From Syntrophobacteraceae bacterium (GTDB lineage Bacteria > Desulfobacterota > Syntrophobacteria > Syntrophobacterales > Syntrophobacteraceae), in assembly GCA_013314815.1 (NCBI GenBank), contig JABUEY010000014.1, positions 1 through 45,674 on the forward strand: 45,674 nucleotides of DNA, written 5' to 3'. Below are positions 25,243-33,316 of this stretch, piece after piece. Below the pieces are notes generated by a model. It saw nothing but the letters and a program-made list of their open reading frames with translations. It was not told the DNA's origin and did not search any database. Position 1 is the stretch's first letter, and the number at the start of each line of letters is the position of its first letter. The position numbers were made by a program, and so were the translations under genes.

Positions 25243-26748
25243 TCATAGAAACCTGAGGAGAGATTTCAACAAAATCTTGAGATCACCCCGGAAGGTGTGC
25301 GTTGCGGCATAATAGTTTTCGGAAATCATCCTTTCCTCCCACTCCGGATCCCTGCCTCCCTCGGCCTCCCACAGGTGAAACAGGCCTGCAGGCGCGCCGA
25401 TCCTGGCGGTTCTCCATATATCGGGGAGGTCGTGGTATTCCTCCTCGGTGAGAGGTGAAACGCCCACGAGGTGAAGATCTCCCCGGATGACGTTGATAAG
25501 ACCGGGGAGTTTCCTGATCAGGCGGCTGCGACTCCTGAAAAAGAAGAAGCGAAAAGGCTGCGGCCGTGCCACTCCGCTCAGATCCTCGCGCTTGTGTCGG
25601 CCGTACCGTCTTTCGGAAACCAGGAACTTCCTGGAAGGAAAAGCGAAATGATAGAGACAAAGGATCACAAGAACCGGCAAAGAAATGAGGAAGAACAGGG
25701 AAGCCAGGATGCGGTTGAAAAGAAACTCCCCCTTTTTTGCCAGTGATCTTTTGCTGAGGTCTCCAAGGATCAATTCGTCGCCGAGGTAGACACTCAGGGA
25801 ATCCGGAACCCGAAACACCCAGTTGCCCATGACGATGGAATCCCTGATTTCGATGTTCGAGCCCACGAAGGTATGCCCGAGTACCACGGACCTGTGGATG
25901 GAGACGTTTTCGTCGAGGATGACATGGTCACTGATCACTGTTCCCGGCCCCAACACGGACCCGGCCCCCACCCTGCAGTGGCTTCCGATCAGCACCGGTG
26001 GATCGAATGAGGCTCCAGGATGCACCCTGCTGCGCCTTCCCACAAGGACCCCCCTTTGCAATGCACGCCCCGGGATGAGCATACCGTTGAAGCCGCCGTT
26101 CAGGGCTTTGGCCTGCACGTGGACATAGTCCGCGGGGTTGCGGATTCTTAGAAGGCTGAAGAGAGCGTGGTAAACATTCACGGACACGTCTTCATTGATC
26201 AGGGGGTTGAAAACGTGAGCGAAGTCCGTCGAATATCCGTCCCTGGCAAGAAGGGAAAGAGCATTGCGGTTGAGTATGAACGGCAGGGTGCCCATCCGTT
26301 CCAAATCCTCGCCCTCGACGGCGCGTACAGCGGGAGGACCTCCCTCTGCCGCCGTTTCTGCAATGGTAACATCTCCGAAATTTCTACAGTGGGCATCCAC
26401 AAAGTTGGATATGTCCAAGTCTGTGACCATGTCTGCGGGAAGGCACATAAAGACCTCGCCCAGCATCGTCTCGATGCGCCTCAGCGAATCCGCCGGCCCT
26501 TCGTAGCTCCCCTGCAACGAATAAGAGAACCTCACCCCCCATCTCGAACCGTCCCCGAAATATTCCTCCGTTTCGTAAGGCATGTGCTTGAGAACCATGA
26601 TGATATCCCTGATCCCGTGCCTTGCCAGAAGTTCGACGAGATGTTCAACGATGGGTTTGTTGGCAATCGGAAGGAGGAACTCGGGCACCCATGTCGTCAA
26701 GGGAGCCAGGGATTCCGTGTCGGCTGAGGGCAGTATGACGGCTTTCAT
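25243..26748 (-). CDS. Fusion of a nucleotidyltransferase-like domain, left-handed beta-helix and sugar-phosphate transferase-like domain
   Basis: A 501-aa protein. Residues 1-210 have a sugar-nucleotidyltransferase fold (MKAVILPSADTESLAPLTTW, FLLPIANKPIVEHLVELL), but the usual G-x-G-x-R nucleotide loop is absent. Residues 235-310 are hexapeptide repeats (VLIGSHCRVGAGSVLGPGTV and following). A hydrophobic segment at 343-368 enters a C-terminal part resembling the bacterial sugar transferase family (LPGLINVIRGDLHLVGVSPL) in which the normal S-x-V-G-P-R-P is changed. Both catalytic signatures look degenerate. It is 33 bp after a normal sugar transferase on the same strand, so a regulatory or scaffold role in polysaccharide initiation is possible. 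Confidence 0.82.
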   Translation of the reverse strand: MKAVILPSADTESLAPLTTWVPEFLLPIANKPIVEHLVELLARHGIRDIIMVLKHMPYETEEYFGDGSRWGVRFSYSLQGSYEGPADSLRRIETMLGEVFMCLPADMVTDLDISNFVDAHCRNFGDVTIAETAAEGGPPAVRAVEGEDLERMGTLPFILNRNALSLLARDGYSTDFAHVFNPLINEDVSVNVYHALFSLLRIRNPADYVHVQAKALNGGFNGMLIPGRALQRGVLVGRRSRVHPGASFDPPVLIGSHCRVGAGSVLGPGTVISDHVILDENVSIHRSVVLGHTFVGSNIEIRDSIVMGNWVFRVPDSLSVYLGDELILGDLSKRSLAKKGEFLFNRILASLFFLISLPVLVILCLYHFAFPSRKFLVSERRYGRHKREDLSGVARPQPFRFFFFRSRSRLIRKLPGLINVIRGDLHLVGVSPLTEEEYHDLPDIWRTARIGAPAGLFHLWEAEGGRDPEWEERMISENYYAATHTFRGDLKILLKSLLRFL

Positions 26749-26781
26749 AGAAAATCGATGAATCCGGTTCAACGACCGGCT

Positions 26782-27654
26782 TCAATACGCTCCTTTTCCG
26801 AGAAGCACTGCGGGTATCGTCTTGAGAAGAATCTTGATGTCATTCCAGAAGGACTGGTTTTCAATGTACTGCACATCGAGCCTCACCTGCCCCTTGAAGT
26901 CGATTTCGCTGCGCCCGCTGACCTGCCAGATGCACGTGATGCCGGGTATGGCGTCCAGACGCCTGCGATCCGCATACTCGTATTCATCGACTTCACTGGG
27001 CACGGGGGGGCGGGGACCTACCAGGGACATGTCGCCCTTGAGCACGTTGTAGAGCTGCGGAAGTTCATCTATGGAGAACTTTCGTATGAAACGGCCGACC
27101 CGGGTGACTCGAGGGTCTTTCTTTATCTTGAAGATCACCCCTCCCGCTTCGTTGCGATCAGCAAGCGTCTCCTTCAGGACATCCGCATCCACAATCATGG
27201 ATCTGAACTTGTAGAGCGTAAAGAGCTTTCCCCATTTTCCCACTCGAGTCTGCAGGTAGAAGACGGGACCGGGGCTTTCGATCTTGATGGCCAGGGCAGT
27301 GACGAGGAAAAGGGGGGCGAGGAGAACGAGCATCACCAAAGAAACACAGATGTCGAGTACCCTCTTGATGAAATAGGCGGATTCCGTAACGACGATCCAC
27401 CCGTACTTCTTGAATAGAAAATACGCGACACCCCGAATCCTTGCGACTCTCGACCCGCCCCTGGCATACTTGGTATACAACTGCTCAAGGAGCTCGGATT
27501 GAGGTTTCCGGACAGGACTGCCGCGGGATTCCACAGAAGATCCCTGCCGCTCCGGACGGCTGTCACCTGCATCTTCCCCGTTCCCAGGCCTTCCGTTTCG
27601 TTGTCGTTCGCCACTCACAGCCGCACCGTTCCTCTCGGACACAGTCTCTGACCG
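26782..27654 (-). CDS. Exopolysaccharide sugar-phosphate transferase (WcaJ/PglC-type)
   Basis: Transfers a sugar-1-phosphate from a nucleotide sugar to undecaprenyl phosphate, starting glycan assembly at the inner membrane. It has the family signature: IKRVLDICVSLVMLVLLAPL as membrane helix, then FYLQTRVGKWGKLFTLYKFR, then DPRVTRVGRFIRKFSIDELP, LKGDMSLVGPRPPVPSEV and WQVSGRSEIDF. The length from ATG 27654 is 290 aa, with a 60-residue variable head. The start is uncertain; in-frame upstream codons (27747 and beyond) extend the frame to 27846 without a clear ribosome binding site. The promoter at 27960-27988 lies upstream. Confidence 0.88.
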   Translation of the reverse strand, partial: RSETVSERNGAAVSGERQRNGRPGNGEDAGDSRPERQGSSVESRGSPVRKPQSELLEQLYTKYARGGSRVARIRGVAYFLFKKYGWIVVTESAYFIKRVLDICVSLVMLVLLAPLFLVTALAIKIESPGPVFYLQTRVGKWGKLFTLYKFRSMIVDADVLKETLADRNEAGGVIFKIKKDPRVTRVGRFIRKFSIDELPQLYNVLKGDMSLVGPRPPVPSEVDEYEYADRRRLDAIPGITCIWQVSGRSEIDFKGQVRLDVQYIENQSFWNDIKILLKTIPAVLLGKGAY

Positions 27655-27929
27655 CATCAAACCGGAACACGATTTCTCCACAGCCACTGCCGCCCGCCAA
27701 TAAACGGTGATCCGCCACAGGTATCCCCATCCTGTCCGGACCGACATGCATCCTGAAGGATCTTTGCCTTCAAAGACTGCCCGCCCGCATCGCCGAACAG
27801 CAGACGTGCCGGTGGAATTCCTCCCTGCTTGATTCATTCGACACACATGTCTTCGGACCGGTCCGCATCATCCCGATCGAATACGGTGCCCCCGCACACG
27901 GCCCGTAATTCCTCGAAGCTGAAACTGAG

Positions 27930-28003
27930 GCTGTTGGAAATGATACAAGTTAGATCAAAAATATGATGTATTTAACTGACCCTGTCAATTCCTTTCCAAC
28001 AGC
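27930..28003 (-). promoter_or_regulatory. Promoter enclosed by an 11-bp inverted repeat
   Basis: GCTGTTGGAAA (27930-27940) and its exact complement TTTCCAACAGC (27993-28003) frame an AT-rich 52-bp interior. On the minus strand that interior has a consensus -35 TTGACA (27988-27983), a 17-bp spacer and -10 CATATT (27965-27960), directed at the sugar-transferase cluster. The repeat could be an operator pair or the ends of a small mobile element. Confidence 0.6.
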
Positions 28004-28169
28004 AGGCTTTCCGGCTGAAGCAGAAGATCGCAACGAACATCCGAGAGGATACCGCACCGGATCGCCACATCCGAAATGGATTTATTACCTTTGAATAATA
28101 ATCCCTTACTGACGGCGATGACAAACCTTGTCAGACATAAGACAGGAGCGGTCTCCTCAGGAGGAATTT

Positions 28170-28211
28170 TGACAGTGCGCCCGACAGAAATTCCAGTCAG
28201 GCGCACTGTCA
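28170..28211. repeat. Perfect 12-bp inverted repeat, long stem-loop
   Basis: TGACAGTGCGCC (28170-28181) and GGCGCACTGTCA (28200-28211). After one mismatch the stem continues with GAC/GTC, leaving a 10-nt loop. No T-run follows on either strand. It is preceded by two smaller hairpins (GGAG/CTCC and CCTC/GAGG) at about 28144-28165. It may be the core of a structured RNA or a protein-binding site. Confidence 0.7.
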
Positions 28212-28296
28212 GGTGGAGGATGAAAGGTATTGCCTAAGGGATCGTCATTCCGGATCAGTTGCATTAATTTTTTTCACGGTCCATGATTGATTCCGG

Positions 28297-28407
28297 CTAT
28301 TTTTCGGCTTTTTCGAACGTCTTCTTTTCTCCGCACTGAGGGCACTTCTGAGGCTTGCATCGACCGTCTTTCTCGAATCCGCACTTGCTGCATCTGAATG
28401 TCGCCAT
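28297..28407 (-). CDS. RCKP-type mini-rubredoxin-like zinc-ribbon protein
   Basis: A 36-aa protein. It starts MATFRCSKCGFEK and contains GRCKPQKCPQCGEK, giving two C-x2-C knuckles (C6/C9 and C22/C25) joined by the RCKP motif with an extra Cys, then a charged tail. This matches the short rubredoxin-like RCKP family known from anaerobes, which are expected to bind one Fe or Zn. GGAGG stands 6 nt before ATG 28407. It follows the NlpC/P60 gene by 70 bp on the same strand. The physiological redox partner is unknown. Confidence 0.8.
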   Translation of the reverse strand: MATFRCSKCGFEKDGRCKPQKCPQCGEKKTFEKAEK

Positions 28408-28477
28408 TGGAATCCTCCTCGATTTGAACGTACATCCGACTCCAGGAACATCGTCAGGACAGGAGATCATTCACCCG

Positions 28478-29362
28478 CTACTCCCTGCCCCCGGTCAGAA
28501 CCAGGTACCTTACGGGAGACCAGCCTTGTGTTCCATCGTCGTAGTCGATCTTGAACCAGACTTCCCTTGGAACGGACCCGGTTCCACCCGCCCCGCTGAA
28601 TCTCGGGCCGTCGATGATCATACCGGAGGAACGGGCGGACACGGATTTCTTCAGTCTTCCTCCGGGTTCCACTCTTACTGCGGTGCTTCTAACGGTGCTG
28701 ACCCTTTCCCCCTTGTGGATGAAGTGATACAGCCGCCGGGCAGTGTATCTTCTGTCCCAGTCCACGGCCCGGTGGGCCACACCGGCAGGCGGCGAACCAC
28801 TGCGCCTCAGCCGGACCACCGATTCGTAAACCCAAATCTGGCCTTCATCGTCGAATCTGTCAAACAGCATGGCATGGTAACCTTCGGCATTCAGTATATC
28901 TCCCGGCTCCAGGTCCACTCTGCGAACCACCGCGGAAATCTGGGGCAGGGTCCTCGTGGTATGCCTGGGTATTCCAAAACACCGGGACATGAATCCCGAA
29001 CAGTCCAGGCCTGCAAGATTCCTGCGGATGCAAAGACTCCGTCCGCATCGTCTTTTTGAATTTCCTGCAATGATGCCTCTCCTGGTTTTTCGCTCGAAAT
29101 CATTGAGGGAATCAAATCCACCCATGTTGTAGGAGACTCCTCGATACCGCTTTCCGGAACGCAGGTCGTTGTAGAGCCGGTGAGAATTCCCCCTGGAACA
29201 GGTCCACGCGTGCCGGGCATAGCGGGAGGCGACAGCCAACACGTCTTCCCTCGTCATGGTCCCCGCATCGGCAGCCGGCAGGCATATCAGCATCGCCGCA
29301 GGCAGGATGAAGAGGGCCAGCCTTCGCACAAAAGAATTCCCCCGCCTCACCGGAGATTCCAT
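28478..29362 (-). CDS. Exported NlpC/P60-like cysteine peptidase with C-terminal SH3-like domain
   Basis: A 294-aa protein with an N-terminal signal sequence (hydrophobic LALFILPAAMLICLPAADA). The NlpC/P60-type core shows the nucleophile in AGLDCSGFMSRC (Cys 121) and the His in AEGYHAMLF (His 163). Residues about 215-294 resemble a bacterial SH3 domain (DYDDGTQGWSPVRYLVL), which normally anchors such enzymes to peptidoglycan. Likely role: cell-wall peptide cleavage in the periplasm. Its start overlaps the preceding gene's stop by 16 bp, so the two are probably translated together. Confidence 0.82.
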   Translation of the reverse strand: MESPVRRGNSFVRRLALFILPAAMLICLPAADAGTMTREDVLAVASRYARHAWTCSRGNSHRLYNDLRSGKRYRGVSYNMGGFDSLNDFERKTRRGIIAGNSKRRCGRSLCIRRNLAGLDCSGFMSRCFGIPRHTTRTLPQISAVVRRVDLEPGDILNAEGYHAMLFDRFDDEGQIWVYESVVRLRRSGSPPAGVAHRAVDWDRRYTARRLYHFIHKGERVSTVRSTAVRVEPGGRLKKSVSARSSGMIIDGPRFSGAGGTGSVPREVWFKIDYDDGTQGWSPVRYLVLTGGRE

Positions 29363-30330
29363 TTGACCACTTCGACCCCGTGTTGTGAAGTGATGAGCTG
29401 GTAGACGTTCCCTTCCCGGTCGACTTCGAGTTTCTTATAAACCGTTGTATAGGAAGAGTCGGTAATTTCCATCGACGACAGCAGTTCGCCATGTGGGGAG
29501 TACCTTCGCACATCCAGATGGACATCGTCTTCCCCGGTGACTCTATTCAACTCGACATGGATGCCCCCTCGAGCATCCTCCCCCACGAGAGCCGCGGCCA
29601 CAATCGCGTCCCGACTCTCGATCGGAACCGTCCCCAGTTCCCTGCCGGAATGGTCGGTTATCACAAGATCCATGTGCCGCTTGCTTTTCTTTTTGAACAC
29701 GTACCACCGGTCCCCGGACCGGCCGGGAGTCCCCCTTCTCCCGCTGCGCACCTGCTCGTCGGAAGAAAGCCCTGTAATCCTGCCGTCGGCGAGGCGGCAT
29801 ACCTGGTATGTCGCCGTCACCCCTTTGACATAGACATTGCCGAGATCATCCACCCTGATCCACTGGCCGTATCCTTCTTCCAGTTCCAGTTCCGCGGAAA
29901 GCGGATAGGTTTCCAGCAGCCTTCCCGAAACGGAATACCTGTAAACGGAGTCTCCATTGAGGACAAGCAGGTCGCCCTTCATTGCAGCAAGGGAGTAGCC
30001 CGGTATGTTCTTTTGAATTCTGCCGGCAAACGATCCGTCGGAGCGGAATATCTTGACATCGCTTTTTACGGCGTCCAGGATATAGACAAAGCCCTTTTCA
30101 TCGACGGTGAAGCTGACCGGCCCTTCTCTTTCCACTGCCGGCATGTCGACAATACCGAATTTCCCGGCACCCCGCCCCCAGCCTGCGGAAATCAATTTCT
30201 CCGGCTCCCCGGCATGCATCATGCCCGCGAAGGCCGAAACACACAACCCGGCGACCAGTGCGGCATACCAGGGAAGCATACCGCTGGTCCTCCAGGGCTT
30301 TCCGGGAAAGAGCACTCTCCAGGACTTCAT
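29347..30330 (-). CDS. Exported NHL-like beta-propeller protein
   Basis: A 327-aa protein from ATG 30330. Residues 20-38 are hydrophobic (YAALVAGLCVSAFAGMMHA), a signal peptide or anchor. The rest has NHL-type blades: GPVSFTVDEKGFVYILDAVK, DVKIFRSDGSFAGRI, RVDDLGNVYVKG and EVDREGNVYQLITS. Such propellers bind ligands or proteins. The gene overlaps the peptidase gene downstream and follows the lipoprotein gene at 30393-31028. A TTG at 30357 would add nine residues without a ribosome binding site. Specific function unknown. Confidence 0.78.
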   Translation of the reverse strand: MKSWRVLFPGKPWRTSGMLPWYAALVAGLCVSAFAGMMHAGEPEKLISAGWGRGAGKFGIVDMPAVEREGPVSFTVDEKGFVYILDAVKSDVKIFRSDGSFAGRIQKNIPGYSLAAMKGDLLVLNGDSVYRYSVSGRLLETYPLSAELELEEGYGQWIRVDDLGNVYVKGVTATYQVCRLADGRITGLSSDEQVRSGRRGTPGRSGDRWYVFKKKSKRHMDLVITDHSGRELGTVPIESRDAIVAAALVGEDARGGIHVELNRVTGEDDVHLDVRRYSPHGELLSSMEITDSSYTTVYKKLEVDREGNVYQLITSQHGVEVVKWNLR

Positions 30331-30392
30331 CTCTCTTGACCTGCCTCTGCGTTTCAAATCGTTGCCGGGATTCGCCGCAAAACGGCCGTCAT

Positions 30393-31028
30393 CTACCTGG
30401 GCGGCAATGCCTGCAGCATTCCAGATACTTCATTGTCGATGACCTGAACCACCTGGTAGGGAGGAATACCGCTTACGGTGACCGTTTTCGCTCCCCGGCC
30501 AATCTGAATCCCGTCGAAGCTGACAAACGTCAGTTCGATTCTCACTACGGCATCCGATGCCGGAGCCACAAGCCCCAGCGCCCCGCCGCTGGCGGCTCCA
30601 ATGGCCGCTCCCGGCCCCGGATCTCCAACAGTCCCTCCGATAATCGCACCCATTGCGGCTCCGATCAGGGCACCTCCAAGAGCCTGACCAGCCCTGACGT
30701 CGGGATTATCCCGAATCCCCGGGACAAGGAGTACATTCACCGTAAAGTCTGCGTCCCTCTGCCTCCGGACCTCGTCATATCCTTTCGTGTAAAGAACGTC
30801 CCGCACCATGGGAAGGTCGAAGATCCCGAGAGGCGTCCGGTCTTCCACCATCAGCACATAGGTCTGGTCATCCGGTCCCAGGCTGAAATAGGTGGGACTC
30901 TCCACCGGTCTGCCTTCCACGACAGGCCCGGATGGTGCGCCACCAGGCCCCGTAGTGGCACAGCCGGCCACGAATAAGGCCAATACGATCACCACTGCAA
31001 AACTGGAACATTCGGCAATCTTTTTCAC
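30393..31028 (-). CDS. Glycine-zipper lipoprotein
   Basis: A 211-aa lipoprotein: a short charged start (KKIAEC), hydrophobic core and lipobox LFVAGC give an acylated Cys about 22 residues in. The centre carries a glycine zipper (GGALIGAAMGAIIGGTVGDP, then GAAIGAASGGALG), as in some outer-membrane proteins. GTG 31028 is preferred to ATG 31043 because AAGGAG lies 6 nt upstream of it and it gives a standard signal peptide. Likely outer-membrane or periplasmic; no enzymatic motif seen. Confidence 0.8.
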   Translation of the reverse strand: MKKIAECSSFAVVIVLALFVAGCATTGPGGAPSGPVVEGRPVESPTYFSLGPDDQTYVLMVEDRTPLGIFDLPMVRDVLYTKGYDEVRRQRDADFTVNVLLVPGIRDNPDVRAGQALGGALIGAAMGAIIGGTVGDPGPGAAIGAASGGALGLVAPASDAVVRIELTFVSFDGIQIGRGAKTVTVSGIPPYQVVQVIDNEVSGMLQALPPR

Positions 31029-31237
31029 CGTTGTCTCCTTCATCCTGAAAACGAGGTGACTTCAGGCCGCCTCCTTTTCCCTGATCGGGTACCGGCCTGA
31101 CACTCCAACGCCCGAAAGCCGACACGATTGAAAACGCCGCGCGGCAACATGGACACATCGCTGGATATCGGCATGGATGATCCCTTTTCGACACGACGGC
31201 ATCACTATAAAAGAGGGGTCAAGAATCCAGGAGTATC

Positions 31238-32080
31238 CTAATAGAACCTGGCACTCTTTATTTCGGCCCGCAGAAATTCATCATAGTCTTCGGTTCCGAA
31301 CCACCATCCGACACGGAAGCGGGACGGAATGACATACCCGTTGAATTCTCTTTCTTCCTCGACGGCGACTCCGAACGGCACCAGTTCACCTTCGTGGTCT
31401 TTACCGGTATGGTACCTGCGCATGACCGCTTCCTTGAGGCTCCCGCCCGCATTGAACCTCAAGGTGATATTCGCTGAATGTCCGTCCACCGATAGACTCA
31501 CCCTGGCGCGTTTGTCGTCCGAGGTCCTCCACCGCGCGCCCCGCTGAGGCAGAAAAGCCGTCGGGATGAGGCAGGATTCGATCAGAAGGCGGCCTGCAGC
31601 GGACCTGTCCACATCCGGTCCTGCCGCATCGGCCACGGGAACAATCCCCATCAGGCTGAATCGAACTCTGCCTTCTCCCCGGTAATAAGAATCCGCACCG
31701 GATAGGAACATGAATCTGCGGACCCGCATCCTGGCGATCCACACGAACCCCGTGCATCCCGCAAGGACCTGCTGGGCCTCGAACGGCACCCAATCCGCTT
31801 TTTCGCCCGGCCTGAACTGCCCGGACATCTCGATTTCCACGCGCCGGGCCAGGACGGTTCCCGGCCGGATGGTGTGGGAGAGATACCGGCTTGCCGCGGG
31901 AGGCAATCCATCCAGCATCTCGAAAGAAAACCGTTCCTCGGATCCGCTTTCGCTGCGCAGTGCAGTTTTGATCCTTCGGATTTTTGCATCGAACCGAAAA
32001 CGGCCGACGAGCATCACCCCGAGCGATGAAACGGCAATGCCCACAAGAGCGGCTGCGATAAGAACGATCATGAAGTTCAT
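31238..32080 (-). CDS. DUF6544-like membrane-anchored protein
   Basis: A 280-aa protein with an N-terminal membrane helix (IVLIAAALVGIAVSSLGVML) and a soluble remainder. The blocks LDGLPPAASRYLSHTI and RSAAGRLLIESCLIPTAFLP are those I associate with the DUF6544 family, whose function is unknown; this attribution is from memory of the motif style. ATG 32080 has no strong ribosome binding site. It is 19 bp downstream of the YgjP-like gene, probably in one transcript. Confidence 0.7.
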   Translation of the reverse strand: MNFMIVLIAAALVGIAVSSLGVMLVGRFRFDAKIRRIKTALRSESGSEERFSFEMLDGLPPAASRYLSHTIRPGTVLARRVEIEMSGQFRPGEKADWVPFEAQQVLAGCTGFVWIARMRVRRFMFLSGADSYYRGEGRVRFSLMGIVPVADAAGPDVDRSAAGRLLIESCLIPTAFLPQRGARWRTSDDKRARVSLSVDGHSANITLRFNAGGSLKEAVMRRYHTGKDHEGELVPFGVAVEEEREFNGYVIPSRFRVGWWFGTEDYDEFLRAEIKSARFY

Positions 32081-32099
32081 GGATTCATCCGGGAAATGG

Positions 32100-32849
32100 T
32101 TATCTTGCCCAGGCGGGAAGACATCTCCATGCGTTGCTCATTTCAGCGTCCAGCAGCCTGAATCTGGGTTCCAGGCTGCCAACCAGGGACCAGAATTCAC
32201 GGGAGTGATTCATATGAACGGTGTGGCAGAGTTCGTGAATCATAATATATCTCACCAGTTCAGGCGGAAGGAAGAGCAGCTTGCAGTTTAGAGTGATAGT
32301 CCCCCTGCTGGAGCAGCTTCCCCACCTGCTCTTCTGGCTTCGGATCTGCACCTTTCGAAAACGCAGGCCTGTCGAGATGCTGGTTCTGTGAAGCCAGGGA
32401 ATGAGTTCAGCCTTTCCCTGCTGCTTGAGCCAGTTCAGAAGCACCTTTCTGCAGACTTCCCTGTCCGAAGCATCCGGATCGAGTCCAAGGTGCAATTCCC
32501 CGGCGCGTACATCATCCACCCTTTTCATCCCTGTGTTCCGGTACCTGACCTGCAGCAGCCTGTTGAGCGCCTTGAGGTGAACGGCTTTCGGCAGGATTTC
32601 CGGAACTCGAGCAGGACCGGGCCAGATACCCATCCTTCTTGCCGCCTTGACGATCCACTCCCGCTTCCGCGCGATAATTTCCGGAATGAGCCGGTGATTA
32701 AAGCCGACGGGGACGACCACCTCGAGGCCTCTTCCGGGGATCATCCTCAGTATGACCCTCGACGCCCTCCTGCTCACTCGCACCGAATAAGAAAGGGAAT
32801 CCAGGGGATCTCCACAAATCTCGAAAAAACGGCATCCGGTTTCTTCCAT
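32100..32849 (-). CDS. YgjP/SprT-like zinc metalloprotease (DUF45)
   Basis: A 249-aa protein of the YgjP type. The zinc site is HELCHTVHMNHSREFW: His 205, Glu 206, His 209, and a third ligand about His 215. The preceding block QIRSQKSRWGSCSSRGTITL is diagnostic for the family. These are cytoplasmic putative metallopeptidases of mostly unknown substrate, often near stress or DNA-protein-crosslink genes. There is no signal peptide. ATG 32849 has AGGAAGAG upstream. Confidence 0.88.
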   Translation of the reverse strand: MEETGCRFFEICGDPLDSLSYSVRVSRRASRVILRMIPGRGLEVVVPVGFNHRLIPEIIARKREWIVKAARRMGIWPGPARVPEILPKAVHLKALNRLLQVRYRNTGMKRVDDVRAGELHLGLDPDASDREVCRKVLLNWLKQQGKAELIPWLHRTSISTGLRFRKVQIRSQKSRWGSCSSRGTITLNCKLLFLPPELVRYIMIHELCHTVHMNHSREFWSLVGSLEPRFRLLDAEMSNAWRCLPAWAR

Positions 32850-32900
32850 CGAAAACGGAACTCTTCCTGTCCAGTACCACAGCGCCCTTCGGTGCCGGGC

Positions 32901-33278
32901 TTACCGCCTGATTTTTTTCCTGACCTCCCTGTCGAACAGAGGACCCTCCGAACCCTTCAACCACGGGACACCCTGAGTGTCCACGAAGGCGTTGCCCTGC
33001 AGTTTGCCCTTTGCTTCTCCTCCGTCGGGCAGCTTCAGGATCAGATCGTCTCCCTTCAGGTCATATTTACCCTCGATGGAGATGAACGGAGTCGAAAGAT
33101 CCGAGATCCTGTTTCTTTGTTTTAGAAAGAAAGTGCCGTCCGGATTGAGAGTCAGGTACTCCTTGCTGCTCAACTTGTTGATGTATGTGCCGTGTACAAC
33201 CTCGTCGGCAAAGGACACCGACAGAAGACAGGCAAGAGAGAACCCGAACACTGCACTCCACATGATCATTCGCTTCAT
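32901..33278 (-). CDS. Small secreted protein of unknown function
   Basis: A 125-aa protein with a signal peptide (MKRMIMWSAVFGFSLACLLS, probable cleavage after VSFA). The mature domain is beta-rich with repeated strand-turn patterns (YLTLNPDGTFFLKQ, IEGKYDLKGDDLILKLPDG), resembling small lipocalin-like or copper-resistance-type barrels, with no diagnostic motif. It contains no Cys in the mature part. ATG 33278 has GGGAGG upstream. It lies between YgjP-like and DUF3592 genes on the same strand. Confidence 0.75.
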   Translation of the reverse strand: MKRMIMWSAVFGFSLACLLSVSFADEVVHGTYINKLSSKEYLTLNPDGTFFLKQRNRISDLSTPFISIEGKYDLKGDDLILKLPDGGEAKGKLQGNAFVDTQGVPWLKGSEGPLFDREVRKKIRR

Positions 33279-33316
33279 TCTTCAGACCTCCCGCCCACGC
33301 CTGTTTCGAATTCTTG

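Larger units (their letters stand above)
27655..28296. other. Intergenic region with inverted repeats and a promoter
   Basis: The stretch between the sugar-transferase gene and the mini-rubredoxin. 27655-27846 may still belong to the transferase frame. Beyond that I see no gene; a minus-strand frame at 27985-28206 has no support. It contains the inverted-repeat-framed promoter (27930-28003) and a long hairpin (28170-28211), and 28070-28110 is AT-rich. Confidence 0.5.

Noticed and set aside
26758..27417. Plus-strand frame opposite the sugar transferase
   Set aside because: Mirror of conserved transferase motifs, no start signal.
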